From Leptolyngbya sp. (lineage in GTDB: Bacteria > Cyanobacteriota > Cyanobacteriia > Phormidesmidales > Phormidesmidaceae), in assembly GCA_003249105.1 (NCBI GenBank), contig QBLT01000016.1, positions 1-35,402 on the forward strand: a stretch of 35,402 nt of DNA, written 5' to 3'. Each line of letters begins with the position of its first letter. The stretch's first letter is position 1. A program made the translations under genes and the position numbers. Of the stretch, positions 16,759 through 25,630 are shown one piece after another. The notes below the pieces were generated by a model, which searched no databases, was not told the DNA's origin, and saw nothing but the letters and a program-made list of their open reading frames with translations.

Positions 16759-17118
16759 CTAGAACTTGTTGGTTTCGGCGCGGATGGTCTCGAAGGTAAT
16801 GTCTTGCTGCTCGCCCGCGAAGGGGTTGTCGGGGGTGAGAAAGAGCATGCAGTGGCACTCTTTGCGCTCCTGCATGGGGATGCAGGGGCAGTTCCAATAG
16901 ATGGTTTTGACCTCGGCCTCTTTGTCTTCATAGTGGCGGCAGGGGCACAGGGGCGACCCCAGGTCATCCTTGTGCTTGGCCAGGCCTTCAAGCACCACCG
17001 CCGTCACCCCAGCGTCGGAGCAGAAGTAGGTGCCGGTGCGCTTGGCGTAGCTCTGGGCAAAGTTGCGCATGAGCTCTAGGTTCTTGTCGGTAGCCTGGTT
17101 AGGTTTGGGGTCAGTCAT
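16759..17118 (-). CDS. ftrC: Ferredoxin-thioredoxin reductase catalytic subunit
   Basis: A 119-residue FTR catalytic (beta) chain, which uses a [4Fe-4S] cluster and a redox-active disulfide to pass electrons from photosynthetic ferredoxin to thioredoxin. The diagnostic CPC-CPC-CHC pattern is present: Cys58/Cys60 (CPCRHYEDK), Cys77/Cys79 (WNCPCIPM) and Cys88/Cys90 (ECHCMLF). An extra Cys33 is also visible. The length is normal. It is the first gene of the minus-strand suf cluster, downstream of the paired SufR operators, so its expression is probably tied to Fe-S status. No strong ribosome site precedes the ATG. Confidence 0.96.
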   Translation of the reverse strand: MTDPKPNQATDKNLELMRNFAQSYAKRTGTYFCSDAGVTAVVLEGLAKHKDDLGSPLCPCRHYEDKEAEVKTIYWNCPCIPMQERKECHCMLFLTPDNPFAGEQQDITFETIRAETNKF

Positions 17119-17165
17119 TACGGGATTGGTACGCTACACAGCCCAATAATTTTATACAATTAAAG

Positions 17166-17179
17166 CAACATTTAAGTTG
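17166..17179. promoter_or_regulatory. SufR operator 1 (CAAC-N6-GTTG)
   Basis: CAACATTTAAGTTG is a perfect CAAC-N6-GTTG palindrome in the AT-rich region between ftrC and sufR. This is the consensus I recall for the SufR repressor of Synechocystis. It is flanked by G and TC exactly as in operator 2. Confidence 0.85.
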
Positions 17180-17204
17180 TCTAACTGATCTTAGACTAGT
17201 TTAG

Positions 17205-17218
17205 CAACATAAAGGTTG
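17205..17218. promoter_or_regulatory. SufR operator 2 (CAAC-N6-GTTG)
   Basis: CAACATAAAGGTTG is a second perfect CAAC-N6-GTTG site, 39 bases centre to centre from operator 1, on the sufR side. Two sites in the divergent promoter would allow SufR to repress both ftrC-sufBCDS and itself. Confidence 0.85.
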
Positions 17219-17318
17219 TCAAAGTAGATTATCGTCCAATGGGCTGGGTAACCTCAGTCTGGGTAGGTATAGTCTGCTGTGGCCATGTCTTCTATAAGTC
17301 TTACTGTGGGCCAACGCC

Positions 17319-17981
17319 ATGACCTCTGTGCAGCAACCCTCCACCTCTACAAAAGACGACATTTTGATGTATCTGCTCAGGCAGGGCGAAGCCACAGCCC
17401 ACGACCTGGCGGAGCATTTTGAGGTGAGTGCCCAGGCCATTCGTCGCCACTTAAAAGATTTAGAAGCGGAAGCCCTGATTGAGCACCGGGCGGTGCAGGA
17501 GGGCATGGGGCGGCCCAACCACCTGTATCAGATCAGCGCTAAGGGGCGCGATCGCTACCCCGCTAAGTACGACGAATTTGCCATTTCGCTGCTCGATACC
17601 CTAGCGGCCACCATGGGCCAAGAACAGGTGGGTAATGTGCTGCGCAAGCAGTGGGAGCGCAAGGCGCTGGAGTATCGCCAGCAAGTAGGCACCGGCAGCT
17701 TAGCCGAACGGGTGACCCGGCTGGTGCAGATTCGCCAGGCCGAGGGCTACATGTCTGAGTGGCACGAGGTCAGCGACGGCGACGTGCGCCAAACCGGCCC
17801 CGGATACATCATCACCGAATACAACTGCGCTATTTCCCACATTGCGGAGTCGTTCCCTAGCGTGTGCGGCCACGAGCTAGAGATGTTTCAGGTGGCGCTG
17901 ACCGACTGCTCCGTGCAGCGCACCCACTGGTTGGTAAAAGGTGAACACCGCTGCGGTTACCTGGTGCAAGAACTGAGTTAG
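17319..17981 (+). CDS. sufR: SufR, Fe-S-sensing repressor of suf genes
   Basis: A 220-residue DeoR/ArsR-like winged-helix repressor. The N-terminal HTH is ILMYLLRQGEATAHDLAEHF with VSAQAIRRHLKDLE, followed by a wing (GMGRPNHLYQIS). The C-terminal domain holds four cysteines, Cys170, Cys183, Cys197 and Cys212, spaced C-X12-C-X13-C-X14-C, the spacing known for SufR, which bind a [4Fe-4S] cluster. With cluster bound it represses the suf genes. It is divergent from ftrC-sufBCDS with two matching operators between, and ends at a hairpin plus T-run. The ATG at 17319 gives the family start. Confidence 0.96.
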   Translation: MTSVQQPSTSTKDDILMYLLRQGEATAHDLAEHFEVSAQAIRRHLKDLEAEALIEHRAVQEGMGRPNHLYQISAKGRDRYPAKYDEFAISLLDTLAATMGQEQVGNVLRKQWERKALEYRQQVGTGSLAERVTRLVQIRQAEGYMSEWHEVSDGDVRQTGPGYIITEYNCAISHIAESFPSVCGHELEMFQVALTDCSVQRTHWLVKGEHRCGYLVQELS

Positions 17982-18062
17982 GCTATTGACTTTTTCCCTC
18001 GTCAAGCATCCAAAACTCAGCTTGGGACGTAAATCTATTACAACCCTCTCCAAATTTCAGAG

Positions 18063-18096
18063 GCGGCGGCTAGAAATACCTAGCAGCCGCTTTTTT
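18063..18096 (+). terminator. Rho-independent terminator of sufR
   Basis: GCGGC-TAG pairs with CTA-(GCA)-GCCGC around an AAATAC loop, followed by TTTTTT at 18091-18096. It lies about 80 bases after the sufR stop and separates sufR from the next gene. Confidence 0.8.
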
Positions 18097-18165
18097 GTGG
18101 ACTTTTGCCAACCTCGGCGGCGTCTGACACTATGGATGAAGTTGCTCCCCCGCGTTCGCACTGCC

Positions 18166-18438
18166 ATGCTTGACCAATCACTCCAGTTCCTCACCCCCGA
18201 AGAATCGGCAGAAGTCGATAAGGCGCTGTTGTCATCCCCTGAGAAGTTTCTGGCCCGACTTACCATCTCCACCGCCAAGCTGCTCCAGGTGATTGCCGCT
18301 GATACAGAGACCCCCATTGAAGCTCTGACAGCCGTGCAGATTGTCCAGTGGTTTGAAAAAGACGCCAAGCTCAAGCGCGAGCAAGGGGTGAATGCCTCGG
18401 TGCTGAAGTGGGATGCGGAGGGCTTGGAGGGAGGGTGA
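18166..18438 (+). CDS. Conserved hypothetical helical protein
   Basis: A 90-residue soluble protein, MLDQSLQFLTPEESAEVDKA onward, containing SSPEKFLARLTISTAKLLQVIAADTETPIEALTAVQIVQWFEKDAKLKRE as a helical core. I recall unnamed cyanobacterial proteins of this kind but no function. The frame extends upstream to 17986, but that part runs through the sufR terminator and is not credible; an ATG at 18136 is an alternative start. No ribosome site is obvious for either. An AATTCAAA repeat follows the stop, and vipp1 begins about 140 bases later on the same strand. Confidence 0.65.
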   Translation: MLDQSLQFLTPEESAEVDKALLSSPEKFLARLTISTAKLLQVIAADTETPIEALTAVQIVQWFEKDAKLKREQGVNASVLKWDAEGLEGG

Positions 18439-18443
18439 TCAGT

Positions 18444-18490
18444 AAATTCAAAGTTCAAAATTTTGAATTCAAAATTTTGAACTTTGAACT
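18444..18490. repeat. AATTCAAA-rich dispersed repeat, copy 2
   Basis: A variant of the element at 3042-3090 and 28391-28440: AAATTCAAAGTTCAAAATTT, then TGAATTCAAAATTTTGAAC and TTTGAAC. GTTCAAAATTTTGAA-type pieces are self-complementary. As with the other copies it directly follows a coding region. Confidence 0.78.
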
Positions 18491-18580
18491 CTCCCTGTCC
18501 CGCCCCCCGCCGATCCCTGCTGACTTTCTGTAAACTGGGAAAGACCATCGCAACACCATAGATTAAGGAAGCAGCACGTC

Positions 18581-19354
18581 ATGGGGTTATTTGATCGCGT
18601 TAGCCGAGTGGTTCGCTCTAACCTGAATGCGGCGGTGAGTTCGGCGGAGAATCCAGAGAAGATTCTGGATCAGGCCATCATTGACATGCAGGAAGACCTA
18701 GTGCAGATGCGCCAGGCGGTAGCGGGTGCGATCGCCAGCCAGAAGCGGGTGCAGCAGCAGTACGAAAAGGCTAGCAGCGAGGCCAACACCTGGCAGCAGC
18801 GGGCTCAGCTCGCCCTGCAAAAAGGCGACGAAGAACTGGCCAAACAGGCCCTGCTGCGCAAGAAAACCCAGGCCGAAACCGCCGTTGCCCTCAAGACCCA
18901 GCTAGACGGCCAAAGCACCACCGTAGAGCAGCTCAAGCGCAATTTGATTGGCCTGGAGAGCAAGCTGTCTGAGGCCAAGACTAAAAAAGACATGCTTAAG
19001 GCGCGGGCCAGTGCCGCTAAGGCCAACGAACAGCTGCAAAGCACCACTAGCAGCCTCAACACCAGCAGCGCCATGGCCGCCTTTGAGCGCATGGAAGAAA
19101 AGGTGCTGCAAATGGAGGCCAAATCCCAGGCGGCGGCAGAGCTGGCCGGGGCCGATCTGGAGAGCCAGTTTGCCTCCCTTGAGGCCGGTGGCGATGTCGA
19201 TATGGAGCTGGCGGCGATGAAGGCCCAGCTGGCGGGTGGCACCGTTGACCAGGGGCAGCTGCCTGCCGCTGAGACCGCAATCCCCGCCACCGAGGCGACT
19301 GAGGTGGATGCCGAGCTAGAAGAACTGCGATCGCAGATTGACAAGCTTGACTAG
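18581..19354 (+). CDS. vipp1: Vipp1 (IM30), PspA/ESCRT-III family
   Basis: A 257-residue almost wholly helical coiled-coil protein opening MGLFDRVSRVVRSNLNAAVS, the amphipathic membrane-binding helix of the PspA/Vipp1 family. ENPEKILDQAIIDMQEDLVQMRQAVA follows. The long coiled coil runs to about residue 215. A linker rich in Ala, Glu and Thr and a C-terminal helix (VDAELEELRSQIDKL) form the extension that marks Vipp1 rather than PspA. Vipp1 rings and rods support thylakoid membrane biogenesis and stress repair. AAGGAAG precedes the ATG. A long hairpin follows the stop. Confidence 0.92.
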   Translation: MGLFDRVSRVVRSNLNAAVSSAENPEKILDQAIIDMQEDLVQMRQAVAGAIASQKRVQQQYEKASSEANTWQQRAQLALQKGDEELAKQALLRKKTQAETAVALKTQLDGQSTTVEQLKRNLIGLESKLSEAKTKKDMLKARASAAKANEQLQSTTSSLNTSSAMAAFERMEEKVLQMEAKSQAAAELAGADLESQFASLEAGGDVDMELAAMKAQLAGGTVDQGQLPAAETAIPATEATEVDAELEELRSQIDKLD

Positions 19355-19365
19355 ATGCTGAGACG

Positions 19366-19416
19366 GTTGCAGGGTTTAGGGTTCAATGCAGCCCCTCGAA
19401 CCCCAAACCTTGCAAC
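19366..19416. terminator. Long hairpin after vipp1
   Basis: The 19-base arms 19366-19384 (starting GTTGCAGGG) and 19398-19416 (ending CCTTGCAAC) match at 17 of 19 positions around a 13-base loop. There is no T-run, so it may be an RNA-stabilising or two-way transcription-end structure between vipp1 and the convergent GGDEF gene. Confidence 0.6.
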
Positions 19417-19449
19417 TGCTAATACCTGATGTGATCCAGGGCCAAGGCT

Positions 19450-21000
19450 TTAAGAGCACTCAGCGTTAGAGAGCATATGATCAACGCTGACGGCGCGATC
19501 GCGCCCGTGGTTTTTAGCCCAATACAGGGCCTTATCGGCCAGGGTGACTAGGGTATATGGAGTTTCACCGTGGTGGGGAAAGCTCGCCACGCCTAGGGAA
19601 ATCGTGATTGGTGGCAGTGCCTGACCGTTAAAGGAATTGGTGATATATTTGACGGCTCGACGAATCTTTTCCGCTCGTTTTAGAGCGACTTCCGGGGTGG
19701 TGTCGAGCAGTACCATGCAAAATTCTTCGCCGCCGTAGCGACAGACAATATCCTGAGCGCGCACGTGGCCCCGCAGCAGCATGCCGATATTCTTGAGCAC
19801 GGCATCGCCTGCTTGGTGTCCGTAGGTGTCGTTGATCGCTTTGAAGTGGTCGATGTCGATCAAAATAATGCTGATATTCTGCTGCTTGCTAGCGTGACAC
19901 AGGCTGTTGAGCACAGTTTCGGCATGGCGGCGGTTGAGCAATCCGGTCAGCGGATCCTTTAGCGCCTGATCTTGCAGATCTTCGAGCAGCAGCAGCCGCT
20001 GCATTACAAATAAAATTTGCTCCGACAGTTTTTTCAGCAGTGCCGTCTGCACTGAGGTAAAGGGTTTTGCCTCAATTTGCACCAGCTGCACAATACAGGT
20101 GGTGTCATTGATCATGCCGAGCACGATGCATTTGGTCACCTGCTGAAGGCAATGGGTGACCTGGCACTGGTGGCATTCTTGGCCAACACCAGGTGGCTGA
20201 GCCAACAGCTGTCCCTGGGAATAGCAGCACTGCTGCTCAACCACGGCTAAGGGCTTAGCATCGCCCCACTCCGTGAGTACGGTAAAGCTCTCCAGGGGCG
20301 TTGAAAACAGCACCAGACGCCCCGACTGATGCGGGAAAAAATAGGGCAAATATGTCCCTAATAGCTGGCCCAACTGTTTGTAAGATAGGCATGACTGAAG
20401 CTGAGCCACCAAATCGGCCAAGCGAGGATGACCGTGCTGGACGCGATCGTAGACAGCGCCACTAGGGTTTAGCGCCACCACCCGCGACAAAAAATCGACG
20501 CCATCGGGGGATGCACTCACCGTCGGGCTGGGCGTCACCCCAGGCAGCGGCGCTGGGGTAGCGGGTTGGGTTAAAGCCAGGCACAAAAGCAGCTGCTGGG
20601 TGAGGTATTGAAGGGTTTTAACCTGTACTTCACTCAGCTGATTTACGGCTAACCCAGGCACATAAATTGTAAAGTGATATCGGTAGTCGGTGCTGTGCAA
20701 ACGCCCTACCAGTACTGGTATCGGGCTAGCTTCAGCATGTGGACCCGGTTGGCTATGGGTGCTAAGGGAAAGCTGATCGCATTCTAGAAATGTTGCCCCT
20801 ATCGGCTGACTTGACAGCACCTCTCGCAGCGTGGCAGCGGGCAGTTGACCGTAGTTCATTACCCCACCGTAGCGCCAGTCATCGCCCACCTGAACCGTTA
20901 GCGCTAGCTGAGGGGCAGACAGAGTTAGTGAGGTAAGCCGCAAAAAGTTGCATAGGGCTGGGTAGGCATCTCCTAAAGATGTCGGTCGAACTTGGTTCAT
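19450..21000 (-). CDS. Diguanylate cyclase with GAF-like sensor
   Basis: A 516-residue protein. Its C-terminal GGDEF domain (about 345-505) starts DPLTGLLNRRHAE and carries IDIDHFKAINDTYGHQAGD and the active-site loop RYGGEEF (GGEEF 423-427). A product-inhibition I-site RAQD (414-417) lies the standard five residues before it, so it should make c-di-GMP with feedback control. The N-terminal 150 residues look like a separate alpha/beta sensor. Residues about 185-335 look GAF-like and hold cysteines 258, 259, 276, 279, 284 and 291. No transmembrane segments are visible, so it is cytosolic. It converges with vipp1 and diverges from the aminotransferase. Confidence 0.9.
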   Translation of the reverse strand: MNQVRPTSLGDAYPALCNFLRLTSLTLSAPQLALTVQVGDDWRYGGVMNYGQLPAATLREVLSSQPIGATFLECDQLSLSTHSQPGPHAEASPIPVLVGRLHSTDYRYHFTIYVPGLAVNQLSEVQVKTLQYLTQQLLLCLALTQPATPAPLPGVTPSPTVSASPDGVDFLSRVVALNPSGAVYDRVQHGHPRLADLVAQLQSCLSYKQLGQLLGTYLPYFFPHQSGRLVLFSTPLESFTVLTEWGDAKPLAVVEQQCCYSQGQLLAQPPGVGQECHQCQVTHCLQQVTKCIVLGMINDTTCIVQLVQIEAKPFTSVQTALLKKLSEQILFVMQRLLLLEDLQDQALKDPLTGLLNRRHAETVLNSLCHASKQQNISIILIDIDHFKAINDTYGHQAGDAVLKNIGMLLRGHVRAQDIVCRYGGEEFCMVLLDTTPEVALKRAEKIRRAVKYITNSFNGQALPPITISLGVASFPHHGETPYTLVTLADKALYWAKNHGRDRAVSVDHMLSNAECS

Positions 21001-21261
21001 GGCAGGGGGACCACCAGGCTAAAAGAGTATTAAAAAGGTTGTAGATGGCCCAATCTCTGATGACTGTATTATGCAGACCGATTTGGGCCGCTGCCCTTGG
21101 CGCAATTGTGGATGGCGCTTGACTACGGCTGATTCAATAATCCCTTCAGAAATTCCTAAAAATCGGGGTTGAAACAAAGGTTTTATAATGAGTATTCCCC
21201 GATCAATTCGTTCTGACTAACTCTGCTCACCAGCGGCAACTGACCTAACTTCCCCAGCACC

Positions 21262-22449
21262 ATGCAAATTGCCCAGCGGATGAGGCCTCTACAGGCCAAC
21301 GTGTTTGCCGATATGGATCGGGCTAAGGCAGCGGCCCGCGCGACGGGCCAATCGATTGTCGATCTGTCGCTGGGGTCGTCAGATTTGCCGACGCCGCCCC
21401 ACGTGCTAGAGGCGATCGCCGACGCCCTGCATGACCCTACGACCCACGGCTACTGTTTATTTTCAGGCACCCAAGCATTTCGGGTTGCCGCCGCTCGCTG
21501 GTACACCAATAAGTTTAATGTAGCGGTCGATCCGGAGACCGAGGTGCTGCTGCTGATCGGCTCCCAGGAGGGTACGGCTCACCTGCCCCTGGCGGTGCTC
21601 AACCCCGGCGATTTTGCCCTGCTGATGGATCCTGGCTACCCCTCCCACGCTGGGGGTGTGTACCTGGCCAACGGGCAAATTTACCCTATGCCCCTGCATG
21701 CGGAAGATGGGTTCTTGCCCCGCTTTGCCGACATTCCCTCAGCGGTGCTAGAGCAGTCGCGGCTGATGGTGCTGAGCTACCCCCACAACCCCACTACCGC
21801 TACGGCCTCGATTGAATTTTGGCAAGAGGCGGTGGCCTTTTGCCGACGGCACAACCTGGTGCTGGCCCACGATTTTCCCTACGCTGATCTGACGTTTACA
21901 GGGAAGCCAGCGGTATCGGCCCTCCAGGCCGACCCCAACAAGACCTGCACCATCGAGTTCTTCACCATGTCGAAGTCTTACAACATGGGGGGCTTTCGGG
22001 TGGGGTATGCGATCGGCAACGCCGCGATTATTGCCGCGCTGCGCCAGATCAAAGCCAACGTCGATTTCAACCAGTATCCCGGCATTCAGCGGGGGGCGAT
22101 CGCCGCCCTCACCGGCCCCCAAGACACCGTACACAACATGGTCGCCACCTTTCGCCAGCGGCGCGACACGGCGTTAGCAGCCCTGAATCGCATCGGCTGG
22201 GCGGTGCCCAAGCCTGAGGCCACTATGTATATCTGGGCCAAGCTGCCCGACCCCTGGGGCAATCGCTCCAAGGAGTTTTGCCTTCGCCTAGTCGAGCAAA
22301 CCGGAGTGGCCCTGGCCCCCGGCGTGGGTTTTGGTAAGGCGGGCGAGGGCTATGTGCGCATCGCCCTCGTGCATCCGCCGGATGTGCTGGAGGGGGCGAT
22401 CGCCCGCATCGCTGAGTTCTTGCCCAACGGCGTTAGCAGATCTGCCTAG
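21262..22449 (+). CDS. Class I/II aminotransferase (DapL/AspC-like)
   Basis: A 395-residue fold-type I PLP enzyme. Landmarks are VDLSLGSSDLPTPPHV, IGSQEGTAHLPLAVLNPGD, DPGYPSHAGG, SYPHNPTTA (substrate and PLP contacts), Asp204 in AHDFPYADL, and the PLP lysine Lys238 in TMSKSYNMGGFRVGYAIG. The C-terminus has the substrate carboxylate-binding region GEGYVRIALV. Close relatives in cyanobacteria are usually labelled LL-diaminopimelate or aspartate aminotransferase; which substrate this one uses cannot be told from sequence. The ATG at 21262 is supported by the family start (MRPLQANVFADMDRAK follows). A TATAAT at 21184-21189 may be its -10 element. Confidence 0.85.
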   Translation: MQIAQRMRPLQANVFADMDRAKAAARATGQSIVDLSLGSSDLPTPPHVLEAIADALHDPTTHGYCLFSGTQAFRVAAARWYTNKFNVAVDPETEVLLLIGSQEGTAHLPLAVLNPGDFALLMDPGYPSHAGGVYLANGQIYPMPLHAEDGFLPRFADIPSAVLEQSRLMVLSYPHNPTTATASIEFWQEAVAFCRRHNLVLAHDFPYADLTFTGKPAVSALQADPNKTCTIEFFTMSKSYNMGGFRVGYAIGNAAIIAALRQIKANVDFNQYPGIQRGAIAALTGPQDTVHNMVATFRQRRDTALAALNRIGWAVPKPEATMYIWAKLPDPWGNRSKEFCLRLVEQTGVALAPGVGFGKAGEGYVRIALVHPPDVLEGAIARIAEFLPNGVSRSA

Positions 22450-22724
22450 GGCAAGGCATCCCCAGGGTGAGCCCAGGCAGCCCAGTTGGTGCCTAAGGCT
22501 CAAGCAGTGCTGTAAATAAATCCGTAGAAGTCGTTACAGCAAATAAAGCCGCAATAAAGCACCGATTAAGATGGAGTAACCGAGGTAAGGATTGCATTAA
22601 CTTGCCCAGTTTCGATCGACTGCTGGGCCACGCCATTCATTAGTATCCAGGGTGCAACTCATTGGGTGATCAGAACGACTCGCGGTTCTGGTGGTGCCAG
22701 TTCTCAGGGTAGGATCTAAGGGTA

Positions 22725-23135
22725 ATGGTGACATCTCCATCCAGCACTGCTGATGGTCAGCTTCGCATCGTTGTAGTAGAAGACGACAGGGGCAACCGTC
22801 TATTTTTTGCGGACTATCTCACCTACTCTGGGTTTAAAGTGCTGGCGCTGCCCCACGGCCTAGACCTACAGCAGCATTTAAAAGAGTTTCAGCCCCATCT
22901 GCTGCTGCTCGATCTAGGGTTGCCCGAAATTGACGGCTACACCCTGCTCCAACAGCTGCGCGCATCGGCACTGTGGCGGCACCTGCCCGTCCTTGTTGTG
23001 TCGGGCTACGCCTTTGCCGAAGATCGACAGCGCGCCCTTGATTTTGGGGCACAGCAGTATTTGGTCAAGCCCATTGCTCTGCAACAGCTCTCCCAGGCCA
23101 TTCACACCGTTTTGCGATCGCCCGCGCCAGAGTAG
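22725..23135 (+). CDS. Single-domain response regulator (CheY-like)
   Basis: A 136-residue receiver domain with no output domain. Acidic pocket residues are Glu19/Asp20/Asp21 in VVVEDDRGN, the phospho-acceptor is Asp63 in LLLLDLGLPEIDGY, the switch Ser is Ser93 in VVSGYA, and the conserved Lys is Lys115 in YLVKPI. It could relay phosphate or act on a partner protein; no histidine kinase is adjacent. The roughly 275 bases upstream hold no gene that I can see. The ATG at 22725 follows GGATCTAAGGG, a weak ribosome site. Confidence 0.88.
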   Translation: MVTSPSSTADGQLRIVVVEDDRGNRLFFADYLTYSGFKVLALPHGLDLQQHLKEFQPHLLLLDLGLPEIDGYTLLQQLRASALWRHLPVLVVSGYAFAEDRQRALDFGAQQYLVKPIALQQLSQAIHTVLRSPAPE

Positions 23136-23212
23136 GCGCTCCGCCATGGCTTGAGGCTAGGAGACGTTTGGGGCTGGGCCGCTTAACTGCCTTTTGCCAC
23201 GCTGAACTGCCG

Positions 23213-23413
23213 CTACGACAGACTGCCGTCCCCTGACTCCGATTGCTGGTCGGACAGAAAGCGCTCTACATCTCGGCTTAAAACCTGAACTGCTTCACCT
23301 ATGTCGGTAATGGTGTGCTCAAGCTGAGACGATGTGGCCATGGCTGACTGAAGCCGGTTGAGAATATCTCTAATTTGCTCGCGGTAGCGGGTTTCAAACT
23401 CTTGGGGGGTCAT
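23213..23413 (-). CDS. Small helical hypothetical protein
   Basis: A 66-residue protein, MTPQEFETRYREQIRDILNR onward. It is almost entirely predicted amphipathic helix (LQSAMATSSQLEHTITDIGEAVQVLSRDVERFL) with an acidic Ser-rich tail. The heptad-like hydrophobic spacing suggests a short coiled coil or four-helix assembly. I do not know a function. The start codon ATG at 23413 has only a weak ribosome site. It converges with the response regulator gene and diverges from uvrC. The helical pattern and absence of a better frame support it as real. Confidence 0.6.
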   Translation of the reverse strand: MTPQEFETRYREQIRDILNRLQSAMATSSQLEHTITDIGEAVQVLSRDVERFLSDQQSESGDGSLS

Positions 23414-23731
23414 GTGGGCAAGGCCTCGGGACAGTAACGATCAGAAACAGGAACAAGATGTAATACTAACTACATCAAGGGTGGGAGGTTTCCAGAAGAA
23501 ATTGTTAGAAAAATCAATCTTTACAGTTCTCCGCGCGATCGCAAGCTGAGATAAAGCAGGATACATAAACTACATATTTATCTACGCATAAATACTGAAC
23601 CAGGCAACGTGTCCCAGGCCATTCAACCCTAGCCATCCCTGTTTTGCGGTGGAAAACCGTCTCCTCAGGAGAACTTTGCCGGACAAATTTGCCGCTATCC
23701 TGGTTAGTACAAAGGTTTAGGCGCGCTGCCT
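23414..23731. other. Intergenic region upstream of uvrC
   Basis: About 318 bases, AT-rich in the first half (23450-23600), with one HIP1 octamer and a perfect small palindrome TCTCCT-C-AGGAGA at 23660-23672. TATCCT near 23696 could be a -10 box for uvrC. No gene is visible. Confidence 0.45.
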
Positions 23732-25630
23732 GTGACTTCGGTTCAACCCACCACCCTGGTCAACGACCCCGACCGCCTTGAGGCGCGGCTCAAAGAGATC
23801 CCCAAAGAGCCGGGGGTCTACTTTATGAAAGACGGCCGCGACCAGACCCTCTACATCGGCAAGTCGAAATGTCTGCGCACGCGCGTGCGATCGTACTTTC
23901 GCGACTTTCACGGCCATATGCCGCGCATTACCGTGATGGTGATGCAGATTGTCGATATCGAGTTTATCGTCACCGACACCGAGGCCGAGGCCCTGGCCCT
24001 AGAGGCCAACCTGATCAAGCAGAACCAGCCCCACTTCAACGTGCTGCTGAAGGATGACAAGAAGTACCCCTACCTCTGCGTCACCTGGTCGGAAGACTAC
24101 CCCCGCATTTTTATCACCCGCAAGCGGCGCAAGAGCCTGAAGGATCGCTACTACGGCCCCTACGTGGATGTGGGTCTGCTGCGCAGCACCCTGCATTTGG
24201 TGAAGCGAATCTTTCCGCTGCGCCAGCGGCCTCAGCCGGTACACCGCGATCGCCCCTGCCTCAACTACGACATTGGCCGCTGCCCCGGCGTCTGCCAGCA
24301 GCTCATTTCACCAGAGGATTACCACAAGACCCTCCAGCGCGTCGTCATGGTCTTCCAGGGCCGCACCACCGAGCTGGTAGACATTCTCACCGCGCAGATG
24401 GAGAAGGCGGCGGAAGATCTCAAGTTTGAGCTTGCGGCTCGGCTGCGCGATCAAATTCGGGGCTTAGAGCGGCTTTGTGCCGACCAGAAGGTGGCCCTGC
24501 CCGACGACACGGTGTCGAGGGATGCGATCGCCCTGGCTGCCGACGACAAACACGCCTGTGTGCAGATCTTTCAGGTGCGGGCCGGTCGCCTGGTGGGCCG
24601 CCTGGGCTTCACCGCCGATGCTGAGTCGGGCACGCCGGGCGAGATTCTCCAGCGGGTGCTAGAGGATCACTACCAAACCGTGGAGGCAGTCGAAATTCCG
24701 GCCCTGATTCTCGCCCAGCACGAGCTGCCTGAGGGCGACATGCTGACCCAGTACCTCACCCAGCGGCGGGGCCGCAAAGTCTCGGTCGAGGTACCCCAGC
24801 GTCAGACCAAAGCCGATCTGATCGACATGGTCGAGCGCAACGCCCAGTACGAGCTGGCCCGCACCCAGGCCGCCGCCGATCGCAACATTCAGGCATTGCA
24901 AGACCTGGCGATCGCGATCGATCTGCCCGATCTGCCCAAGCGCATCGAGGGCTACGACATCTCCCACATTCAGGGGTCCGACGCCGTCGCCTCCCAAGTG
25001 GTGTTTGTCGATGGCATGCCCGCCAAGCAGCACTACCGCCACTACAAAATCAAAAACCCCGACGTTAAACCGGGCCACTCCGACGACTTCGCCAGCATGG
25101 CCGAAGTCATTCGCCGCCGCTTTCGCCGCTACGCCACCGACCCTACCCAGCAGCGCCTGGGCAACCCCGACTGGCCCGACCTGGTGATGATCGACGGCGG
25201 CAAAGGCCAGCTTTCGGCAGTGGTCGAAGTACTGAAAGAACTCAACCTGCTCCAGGATCTCAACGTCGTCAGCCTAGCCAAAAAGCGCGAAGAGATCTTC
25301 CTGCCCGGCGAATCGATTCCGCTGCCCACCGAAGCCGATCAGCCCGGCGTGCAGCTATTGCGCCGCCTGCGCGACGAGGCCCACCGCTTTGCGATTAGCT
25401 TTCATAGGAAGAAGAGAACGGACAGGATGCGGCGATCGCGCCTCTCCGAAATTCCTGGCCTCGGCCAACACCGCCAAAAAGAGCTGCTCGCCGCCTTCCG
25501 CTCCATCGACTACATCCGCGAAGCCAGTCCCCAACAGCTCGCCACTGTTCCCGGCATTGGGCCTCAGCTGGCGCAGCAGATCTATGAGTACTTTCATCCC
25601 CAGTCCGAAGAGATTGAGGAGATGGTGTAG
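23732..25630 (+). CDS. uvrC: Excinuclease ABC subunit C
   Basis: A 632-residue UvrC, which makes both incisions around bulky DNA lesions in nucleotide-excision repair with UvrA and UvrB. The N-terminal GIY-YIG nuclease reads [19 protein letters not shown] with RTRVRSYF. The Cys-containing block [13 protein letters not shown], then the UVR domain ([21 protein letters not shown]), follow. The RNase H-like nuclease has [20 protein letters not shown] and [16 protein letters not shown]-terminal tandem HhH motifs are [16 protein letters not shown] and [16 protein letters not shown]. All domains are intact. It uses a GTG start at 23732, which fits the family start; no better ATG lies nearby. Confidence 0.96.
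   Translation: MTSVQPTTLVNDPDRLEARLKEIPKEPGVYFMKDGRDQTLYIGKSKCLRTRVRSYFRDFHGHMPRITVMVMQIVDIEFIVTDTEAEALALEANLIKQNQPHFNVLLKDDKKYPYLCVTWSEDYPRIFITRKRRKSLKDRYYGPYVDVGLLRSTLHLVKRIFPLRQRPQPVHRDRPCLNYDIGRCPGVCQQLISPEDYHKTLQRVVMVFQGRTTELVDILTAQMEKAAEDLKFELAARLRDQIRGLERLCADQKVALPDDTVSRDAIALAADDKHACVQIFQVRAGRLVGRLGFTADAESGTPGEILQRVLEDHYQTVEAVEIPALILAQHELPEGDMLTQYLTQRRGRKVSVEVPQRQTKADLIDMVERNAQYELARTQAAADRNIQALQDLAIAIDLPDLPKRIEGYDISHIQGSDAVASQVVFVDGMPAKQHYRHYKIKNPDVKPGHSDDFASMAEVIRRRFRRYATDPTQQRLGNPDWPDLVMIDGGKGQLSAVVEVLKELNLLQDLNVVSLAKKREEIFLPGESIPLPTEADQPGVQLLRRLRDEAHRFAISFHRKKRTDRMRRSRLSEIPGLGQHRQKELLAAFRSIDYIREASPQQLATVPGIGPQLAQQIYEYFHPQSEEIEEMV

Noticed and set aside
17986-18165. Upstream extension of the small gene after sufR
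   Set aside because: It reads through a hairpin plus T-run terminator and encodes a basic non-conserved-looking stretch; the start at 18166 is preferred.
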